Part shown: positions 1 through 4,015 of the stretch, piece by piece
How positions within the stretch are numbered: the first letter of the stretch is position 1
Layout of the letters: each line of letters begins with the position of its first letter
Origin: Mariprofundus sp.
GTDB lineage: Bacteria > Pseudomonadota > Zetaproteobacteria > Mariprofundales > Mariprofundaceae
Reading direction: 5' to 3'
Assembly: GCA_030951025.1 (NCBI GenBank)
Contig: JAUZQK010000076.1
Location: forward strand, 1-33,308
Length of the DNA: 33,308 nt
Position numbers and translations under genes: made by a program
Notes under the pieces: model-generated
Told to the model about the DNA's origin: nothing
The model's database searches: none
Seen by the model: the letters and a program-made list of their open reading frames with translations, nothing else

Positions 1-2
1 AT

Positions 3-260
3 GCTACAGTAGAAAACTGGCGCAATGACGATCAATTCGACTATGCTCATATGACGACACTTTTCCACACTTGGCAACAGTTTGATCCGGCTTCGAAACG
101 CCTGTGCATGCAACGCATGCGCGTGCTACTCGATAGAGGATATAGCACTGATGCCAAGCGTGTTTATTATGACTGGGTGCAACAAATCAAGGACGAATAT
201 GGTCTCAAACCATCGGCGCAGGCCATTGCCCTGTCCAACAGGATCACCAGGATTTCCTGA
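3..260 (+). CDS. C-terminal end of a BTAD-type transcriptional regulator (partial)
   Basis: The reading frame is already open at the left edge of the window and ends at TGA 258-260, so only the last 85 codons are visible. The end of the product has alternating amphipathic helices (LLDRGYSTDAKRVYYDWVQQ, then IKDEYGLKPSAQAIALSNRI). The phrase YxxWxxxIKDEYGLKPS followed by a final Leu-rich helix resembles the bacterial transcriptional activation domain (BTAD), where the equivalent is roughly Y..l...L..elGl.Ps.....L...I. BTAD is a TPR-like region found in SARP and related regulators. Any DNA-binding domain would lie upstream, outside the window. The gene points towards the fimbrial locus and could be its regulator, but nothing here shows that. 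An internal ATG at 51 lies in the same frame and is unlikely to be the true start. Confidence 0.55.
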   Translation, partial: ATVENWRNDDQFDYAHMTTLFHTWQQFDPASKRLCMQRMRVLLDRGYSTDAKRVYYDWVQQIKDEYGLKPSAQAIALSNRITRIS

Positions 261-272
261 CTATAAACCGAC

Positions 273-608
273 TCAGAACTCGGTCGTTAGCCAAACCACC
301 TCATCGTGATCTTGTTCACGCTTTTGATGCGGGTCGTAAGAGCGCTGTGAATCACTGTGTGCGTAGCCATTATGTTCTTCATGTTTGCTGCGCCTGTGAT
401 AATAGATTCGATGCGGGGATTCGCCACTACAGCGGATATTATATTGCTCCTGGCGGTTACGCTCTTGCTTGTAATCCACCGCAACCGAGCAATCCGGAAT
501 GACATTCATAGAGACCTGCATGGTAGAGTTGATGCTACGCGCTTGTGCCGTCGAAAAGGCTATTCCAACAGCCAAAAAAGATAATATTAACATCCAGTAA
601 TACCGCAT
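273..608 (-). CDS. Small secreted SCPU-like protein with a His-rich charged tail
   Basis: This is a 111-residue product. The start at 608 is preceded by GAGG about 8 bases upstream and begins a clear signal peptide (MRYYWMLILSFLAVGIAFST, cleavage after AQA). An in-frame ATG at 632 has no better context. The first mature segment (STMQVSMNVIPDCSVAVDY) and the later YNIRCSG resemble the first strands of spore-coat-U domains, including the paired cysteines, but the protein is shorter than a full SCPU domain of about 140 residues. The rest is rich in His, Glu, Asp, Arg and Lys (for example HRRSKHEEHNGYAHSDSQ) and has no SCPU C-terminal strand. It may be a minor subunit, a metal-binding secreted peptide or a decayed subunit gene. 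Its position beside three SCPU genes and an usher supports export to the envelope. Confidence 0.6.
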   Translation of the reverse strand: MRYYWMLILSFLAVGIAFSTAQARSINSTMQVSMNVIPDCSVAVDYKQERNRQEQYNIRCSGESPHRIYYHRRSKHEEHNGYAHSDSQRSYDPHQKREQDHDEVVWLTTEF

Positions 609-772
609 ACTATAACCTCGCCCGCCACTCACACCGGCATGGTTATATTTATCGGCGATTGAATCAGACTCTTTAGTTTTTAGACGTAATTGGCCTTGAT
701 GAACCTCCGCGTTTCCTCTTCACAAGGATCTGCCCTTGGGTTATTGTCTGAATCCGGCTCAGGAGAATATCA

Positions 773-1216
773 ATGACTGAAAGTGAGAAGCGTTACCTTG
801 AAGTATTATTGGAGGAAATGAACGGCAAGTTCAGCCTTGTTTTGGATGGGCATGATGCAATCCGCAAAGAATTCAATGGGCAACTGAATGATATCAAAGA
901 ACAACAACAACTGTTTATGTCCTTGCTCAAAGGCTCTCACAATGAACTCAAAGAAGAGATTCAAGGCGTTCGTACGGATCTAAAAGAAGAGATTCAAGGC
1001 GTTCGTACGGAGCTCAAAGAAGAGATTCGAAGCATTCGTACGGAGCTCAAAGAAGAGATTCGGGGCGTTCGTACGGATCTGAAAGAAGATATTCAAGGCG
1101 TTCATGCTGAGCTGAAAGAGACGCGTGAGGAATTATCGGCCAAGATTGAGGCGGTTGGCGATAAGGTGGAAGGGTATGATGAGCGTATTTTAGCTCTTGA
1201 GAGGGGAGTAGCCTGA
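773..1216 (+). CDS. Coiled-coil protein with tandem 11-residue repeats
   Basis: This is a 147-residue product with no signal peptide or membrane segment, so it is probably cytoplasmic. AGGAG lies 8 bases before ATG 773. The N-terminal part (SEKRYLEVLLEEMNGKFSLV, then LDGHDAIRKEF) resembles a recurrent family of uncharacterised bacterial proteins that share a KFxLVLxGH segment. Residues 59-113 are five tandem 11-residue units of the type LKEEIQGVRTD/E, encoded by 33-bp DNA repeats. The tail continues as coiled coil (LKETREELSAKIEAVGDKVE). Eleven-residue (hendecad) spacing predicts a slightly right-handed or nearly straight coiled coil. No enzymatic motif is visible. The gene stands alone between two minus-strand genes and ends just before a strong bidirectional terminator. 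Function unknown. Confidence 0.8.
   Translation: MTESEKRYLEVLLEEMNGKFSLVLDGHDAIRKEFNGQLNDIKEQQQLFMSLLKGSHNELKEEIQGVRTDLKEEIQGVRTELKEEIRSIRTELKEEIRGVRTDLKEDIQGVHAELKETREELSAKIEAVGDKVEGYDERILALERGVA
947..1111 (+). repeat. Five tandem 33-bp coding repeats
   Basis: Five contiguous 33-bp units follow the pattern CTnAAAGAAGAGATTC, then a variable triplet pair, then CGTTCGTACGGAK. They start at 947, 980, 1013, 1046 and 1079. Units 1-4 are nearly identical and unit 5 has diverged (GAT for GAG, CATGCT for CGTACG). Each unit encodes one 11-residue coiled-coil turn. The array is in frame throughout, so copy-number change by slippage would preserve the protein and only alter its length. Confidence 0.92.
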
Positions 1217-1295
1217 TGTTACAGGCGAGCGCCATAAGCTTATCATCGGGGTAGAACGAAATTTTTGCTTTTGGTTTAAATCCAGCTTAAACATA

Positions 1296-1330
1296 AACGG
1301 GCGGGGGATATCCCCGCCCGTTCTTATTTC
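1296..1330. terminator. Strong bidirectional intrinsic terminator
   Basis: An 11-bp perfect stem (AACGGGCGGGG, 1296-1306, pairing with 1312-1322) has a 5-base loop. On the plus strand it is followed by TCTTATTTC, and on the minus strand by a weaker TATGTTT. It lies between the plus-strand coiled-coil gene and the minus-strand SCPU gene, whose ends converge here, so it can serve both. Confidence 0.8.
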
Positions 1331-1348
1331 ACCATGCAGAGCCTGCTC

Positions 1349-1867
1349 TTAATAGATTACGGTTACGGTTAATATATCGCTCATGGCTCCGATATTAGCA
1401 CCTCCAAAAGCTTTGGCATACACCGTCAGCACCTGGTTTGAACCAGAACCGGTGCCGGCAAGGCTTGCACCACCACCGGCATCGAAGGTGGCGGCACCAC
1501 AGGTAGCTAAAGTATCCGAGTCACCCCATGCCCTGGTGAAGCCTGCGTCAGTATATGTGCTGTAGCGGCGAGATGCTAGACCAGTAGCCATTGTCCGGCA
1601 CGCTCCACTTACCCCTGAATGCAGTCCGCCATCAATACTGATGCTATAAGGCATAGTGCTGGTAGCGTTGACCGTAATTGAGCCTGTTGCCGTTGGAGCT
1701 CCAGTGGTTGTCAGAACATCGCCGAAAGCAATCGCTGTCGTGTTGACCGTAGCTGAGCCGATATTGTTGAGCGACACCGTCATGTTTCCGGTGGTCGTAA
1801 ATGCAAACGCCTGACCGGCGAATAGCATGGCAGCACCGATAGCTGCCAGAATAAATTTACTTTTCAT
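1349..1867 (-). CDS. Secreted spore-coat-U (SCPU) domain protein, fimbrial subunit type
   Basis: This 172-residue product has a classic signal peptide (MKSKFILAAIGAAMLFAG, cleavage after AFA). GAGGTAATAATC precedes ATG 1867. The mature part fits the SCPU family: a first strand TGNMTVSLNN, a central PYSISIDGGLHSGVSGACR, the hallmark RRYSTYTDAGFTRAWGDSD stretch (family form: Y.LYtda..t..WGdg), and a closing strand DILTVTVIY. Two cysteines (GACRTM and ATCGAA) could form a disulfide. SCPU proteins are exported through chaperone-usher systems and assemble into surface fibres or coats. The usher at 4016-6817 is the likely partner. The gene lies 57 bp downstream of the receiver gene on the same strand, and a copy of the 19-bp element lies 68 bp before its start, so it may have its own promoter. 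Confidence 0.88.
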   Translation of the reverse strand: MKSKFILAAIGAAMLFAGQAFAFTTTGNMTVSLNNIGSATVNTTAIAFGDVLTTTGAPTATGSITVNATSTMPYSISIDGGLHSGVSGACRTMATGLASRRYSTYTDAGFTRAWGDSDTLATCGAATFDAGGGASLAGTGSGSNQVLTVYAKAFGGANIGAMSDILTVTVIY

Positions 1868-1924
1868 GATTATTACCTCTTTTTTAGTTTATGTGCACCC
1901 GTAACTGAAGTGAACATGCGCATG

Positions 1925-2305
1925 CTACGATGCCCCAACCGAGAACTGAGCGAGTCGCTTCTGGCATATATGATCTGATGTAACCCATGCAATTACCTGT
2001 TCCGGCTGGAATGGCTTTTGCAGAAAAGGCAGTTCGCCTACATCGGCCTGAGCATTGCGCCCGGAGATCACCATTGTGCGCACTTCAGGGGAACGTAATC
2101 TGATCAGTCGGTGCAATTCCACTCCATTGATTGAAGGCAGGTTGTAGTCGGTGATCAATAATCGCGGTGTCAATTTGTGCTGGTCTATATGTGAGAGGGC
2201 TTCGACTGGATGATTGAAAACATTCACTTGCAGACCAATGTCGGAGAGCAGGCAGGCCAGAAACTCGGTGATATCCTCATTATCATCAACAATGATTAGG
2301 CTCAT
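1925..2305 (-). CDS. Single-domain response regulator (CheY-like receiver)
   Basis: This 126-residue product is a receiver domain alone, with no output domain. The start at 2305 (MSLIIVDDNEDITEF) is chosen because GAGGGGGAAG lies just upstream. An in-frame extension to 2440 would cross a terminator hairpin. Visible receiver signatures are the acidic pair in IIVDDNED, the phosphoacceptor Asp in LLITDYNLPSINGVELH, the switch Ser in TMVISGRN and the invariant Lys in FLQKPFQ. Such proteins relay phosphate from a histidine kinase or bind partners directly. No kinase is in the window. Its place between two SCPU genes on the same strand suggests a role tied to the surface structure, for example in control of its production, but this is inference. 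Confidence 0.9.
   Translation of the reverse strand: MSLIIVDDNEDITEFLACLLSDIGLQVNVFNHPVEALSHIDQHKLTPRLLITDYNLPSINGVELHRLIRLRSPEVRTMVISGRNAQADVGELPFLQKPFQPEQVIAWVTSDHICQKRLAQFSVGAS
1936..1954 (-). promoter_or_regulatory. 19-bp repeated element, copy 1 (upstream of SCPU gene 1349-1867)
   Basis: The plus strand reads CAACCGAGAactgaGCGAG. It matches the other three copies at all 14 fixed positions. It lies inside the last codons of the receiver gene, 68 bp before the start of the downstream SCPU gene, with the CTCGC end leading in the direction of transcription. Confidence 0.6.
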
Positions 2306-2325
2306 ATTTTCTTCCCCCTCTGGCA

Positions 2326-2365
2326 ATAAAAAGCAGGAACAGACGGGATAAACCCGCCTGTTCCT
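2326..2365 (-). terminator. Intrinsic terminator or attenuator in the leader of the receiver gene
   Basis: On the minus strand the arms AGGAACAGGCGGG and CCCGTCTGTTCCT form a 13-bp stem with one A/C mismatch and a 5-base loop, followed by GC and then TTTTTAT. This is a textbook intrinsic terminator. It ends about 20 bases before the receiver gene start and within 10-15 bases of its ribosome site. It may end transcripts from the upstream SCPU gene, or act as an attenuator if the receiver promoter lies above it. Confidence 0.7.
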
Positions 2366-2409
2366 CATCCTGTTCCAAACAAGCAGGACAAGCTGAATCA
2401 TGCACACAG

Positions 2410-2428
2410 CAACCGAGATGCGGGCGAG
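2410..2428 (-). promoter_or_regulatory. 19-bp repeated element, copy 2 (upstream of the receiver gene)
   Basis: The plus strand reads CAACCGAGAtgcggGCGAG. It is oriented towards the receiver gene, 104 bp before its start, and lies between two hairpins. Confidence 0.6.
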
Positions 2429-2434
2429 AAGCAA

Positions 2435-2465
2435 GCCCATAAAACGTTAATAATGTTTTATGGGC
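2435..2465 (-). terminator. Hairpin after SCPU gene 2490-3026, probable terminator
   Basis: A perfect 11-bp stem (GCCCATAAAAC with GTTTTATGGGC) has a 9-base AT-rich loop and starts 25 bp beyond the stop of the upstream SCPU gene. The downstream T content is weak (TTGCTTCT), so termination may be partial. It could also protect the 3' end of the SCPU message. Confidence 0.5.
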
Positions 2466-2489
2466 GCGATAGTTCGAAACAAGATAGTA

Positions 2490-3026
2490 TTAATAATGAA
2501 TTGTAATGGTCACAATATCGGTATAATTCCCTAGCGGCTCGGCGGCACTCGCCTGCCCCTGCGAGGCTGCATAAACCGTAAAGGTTTGGGCGATGCCCGT
2601 GCCGGTAGCAGCCAGCGGCGAGCCAGATGAATATGAACCAGCGAAAGCGGCATCGCCCCATGTGCGGGCGAATGCCGCATCCTGATACAATTCGTAGGGG
2701 CGGAAGAAGCCTGTGCTGGCAGCCATGCGCCGCATCGTTACCGCGTGTAATCCGGCATCCAGGGTAATATGATAGGCGTAGCCGGCAGACACAGTAACCT
2801 GAAATGTTCCGCTGGCGGTGAGTGTAGTGGTCGGATTTGTGGATACACCGAAATTAATCTGGCCGCTGTTGACAATCACCTGCGGTGGCACCGAAACCGA
2901 GACCGAGAGATTCGTGTTATTGCTGGCGGCCTGCGCTGTGAACGTGCAAATGGCGGACAGCATGCAAGCGTAGATGGCAAGTCGATTAATCATCATTGCC
3001 TGCCTATGTTTGATGGCAAAGCCCAT
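2490..3026 (-). CDS. Secreted spore-coat-U (SCPU) domain protein
   Basis: The start at 3026 is preceded by GAGAGGGGG at good spacing and gives 178 residues. An alternative start at 2996 or 2993 (MMINRLAIYACMLSAI) also has a purine-rich site (AGGCAGGCA). Either way a signal peptide ends after TAQA. The mature part follows the SCPU plan: TNLSVSVSVPPQVIVNSG, INFG, a Y-x-I-x-L-DAGLH segment, FFRPYELYQDAAFARTWGDA (the family WGD hallmark) and the final strand IVTITIHY. It lacks the usual cysteines in the mature region, unlike the subunit at 6810. The closest relative in the window is the subunit at 1349-1867. It is divergent from the chaperone gene, with a large inverted repeat between them. Confidence 0.87.
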   Translation of the reverse strand: MGFAIKHRQAMMINRLAIYACMLSAICTFTAQAASNNTNLSVSVSVPPQVIVNSGQINFGVSTNPTTTLTASGTFQVTVSAGYAYHITLDAGLHAVTMRRMAASTGFFRPYELYQDAAFARTWGDAAFAGSYSSGSPLAATGTGIAQTFTVYAASQGQASAAEPLGNYTDIVTITIHY

Positions 3027-3093
3027 ATATCCCCCTCTCTCGCCTCATTTGCAGCTATCTGTTCACTATGAATCGACGCATTGAAACATCATA

Positions 3094-3112
3094 CAACCGA
3101 GAAGCAGGCGAG
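3094..3112 (-). promoter_or_regulatory. 19-bp repeated element, copy 3 (upstream of SCPU gene 2490-3026)
   Basis: The plus strand reads CAACCGAGAagcagGCGAG, 67 bp before the start of the SCPU gene at 3026. This spacing is almost the same as for copy 1. Read towards the gene, it is followed directly by TATGAT, a plausible -10 hexamer. Confidence 0.65.
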
Positions 3113-3133
3113 TTGAAACGCACTTGCGTCAGT

Positions 3134-3152
3134 CTCGCCTGTTTCTCGGTTG
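3134..3152 (+). promoter_or_regulatory. 19-bp repeated element, copy 4 (upstream of the chaperone gene)
   Basis: The plus strand reads CTCGCctgttTCTCGGTTG, the reverse complement of the other copies. It faces the chaperone gene, which starts 44 bp downstream, and is followed directly by TATGAT as copy 3 is. Confidence 0.65.
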
Positions 3153-3196
3153 TATGATTGCATGATGCGCAGCACCAAACAAGCAGGAGAGATAAG

Positions 3197-3976
3197 ATGA
3201 AATTAAATCATATTTTAACGGCCATGCTGTGTTGCATGGCAGTCAGCGGCATCGCATCAGCCGGTTCATTCAATGTTTACCCGACTCGATTAGAGCTGGA
3301 GGCGGGCACCAGCATTGGCAGTGTGACCGTAGTCAATGAGAGTGATGCGCTGGCTAATATGCAGGTGCGCGCCGTGCGCTGGAAGCAAGGTGAAAACGGT
3401 ACGGATGCCATGCAGCCGACTCAAGAGCTGACTTTTTTCCCCAAGATATTCCGGCTGCCGCCGCATGCAAAGAAGGTGATTCGGGTCGGTTATCAGGGCA
3501 AGGCGCTGCCGAAAGAGCGTGCCTTCCGATGATTTATCCGCGAACTGCCGGTGGATGAGTCGGGCAAGATGGGCATGAAAATGGTGGTGCAGATTAGTAT
3601 GCCTGTGTTTATCCGGCCTGCCGGTGCCAACAAGGTGCCATTGCCGAGTGTGAAAGGCATTAGCATTGTTGATGGCAAGCTGGCTGGTTGGCTGGAGAAT
3701 AGTGGTCTCCGCTATTTGATGGCCAGAAAACTGGATGTCAGCGGCAGCAAAGGGGGCAAGCAGACATATAGCGGAACGGCGCAGGGCTGGTATGTATTGG
3801 CAGGCGTGAACAAGGCATTCCCTTTGAAGCTGAGCCGTAAGGATTGTCTGAAGATGGATAGCATTCATATATCAGTGCCGTCAGATAACGGCAAAATTGA
3901 AGCCAGTTTCCCTATCTCTGCAGACTTGTGCCAAGGCATCCGCAAGCAGGTTAAAACCAAGGCAGATACGCACTAG
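3197..3976 (+). pseudogene. Periplasmic pilus-assembly chaperone, interrupted by an in-frame TGA
   Basis: ATG 3197 follows AGGAGAGATAAG and begins a signal peptide (MKLNHILTAMLCCMAVSG, cleavage after ASA). The product is a PapD-type chaperone: SFNVYPTRLELEAGTSIGSV, VTVVNESDALANMQVRAVRW, LTFFPKIFRLPPHAKKVIRV (the basic residue and alternating hydrophobics that cap subunits) and then FIRELP. The stop TGA at 3530-3532 falls inside the conserved YR-[LV]-F-[IV]-R-E-L-P strand (AFR-stop-FIRELPVDES). The same frame continues to TAG 3974-3976 with domain 2 intact. One base change from a Leu codon (TTA or TTG) would explain it. With the stop the product is 111 residues, lacking domain 2. If real, this disables the chaperone unless the stop is read through. 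A sequencing error is the main alternative. Confidence 0.82.
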
Positions 3977-4015
3977 GCCGTTGTAAAGCATGCCTGTAGA
4001 TCATGCGGATTGAGC

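Larger units (their letters stand above)
3088..3158. repeat. 25-bp inverted repeat carrying element copies 3 and 4
   Basis: Arms 3088-3112 and 3134-3158 are complementary at 24 of 25 positions. The one exception would be a G-U pair in RNA. The 21-base spacer holds a second small stem, ACGCA (3118-3122) with TGCGT (3125-3129). Each arm contains one copy of the 19-bp element. The structure is centred between the divergent SCPU and chaperone genes. Neither side has a T-run, so it is not a typical terminator. Confidence 0.9.

Noticed and set aside
947-1111. Possible CRISPR array
   Set aside because: The 33-bp units are contiguous without spacers and are in frame within a coiled-coil gene.
2306-2440. 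Upstream extension of the receiver gene giving a hydrophobic N-terminus (MGLLLARISVAVCMIQLVLL)
   Set aside because: It crosses a terminator hairpin, has no ribosome site, and the receiver domain with a strong site starts at 2305.
2306-3196. c-di-GMP (GEMM) riboswitch in the leaders of the surface genes
   Set aside because: The conserved GEMM core sequences are absent; only simple hairpins and the 19-bp element are present.
3530-3532. Selenocysteine or programmed read-through at the chaperone TGA
   Set aside because: The position is normally a hydrophobic residue, not Cys, and no supporting structure was seen after it. A nonsense change or sequencing error is simpler.
3290-3868. Long minus-strand frame of 192 codons opposite the chaperone
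   Set aside because: It lies fully antisense to a recognisable gene, has no ribosome site and has low-complexity, His/Gln-rich, shadow-like composition.
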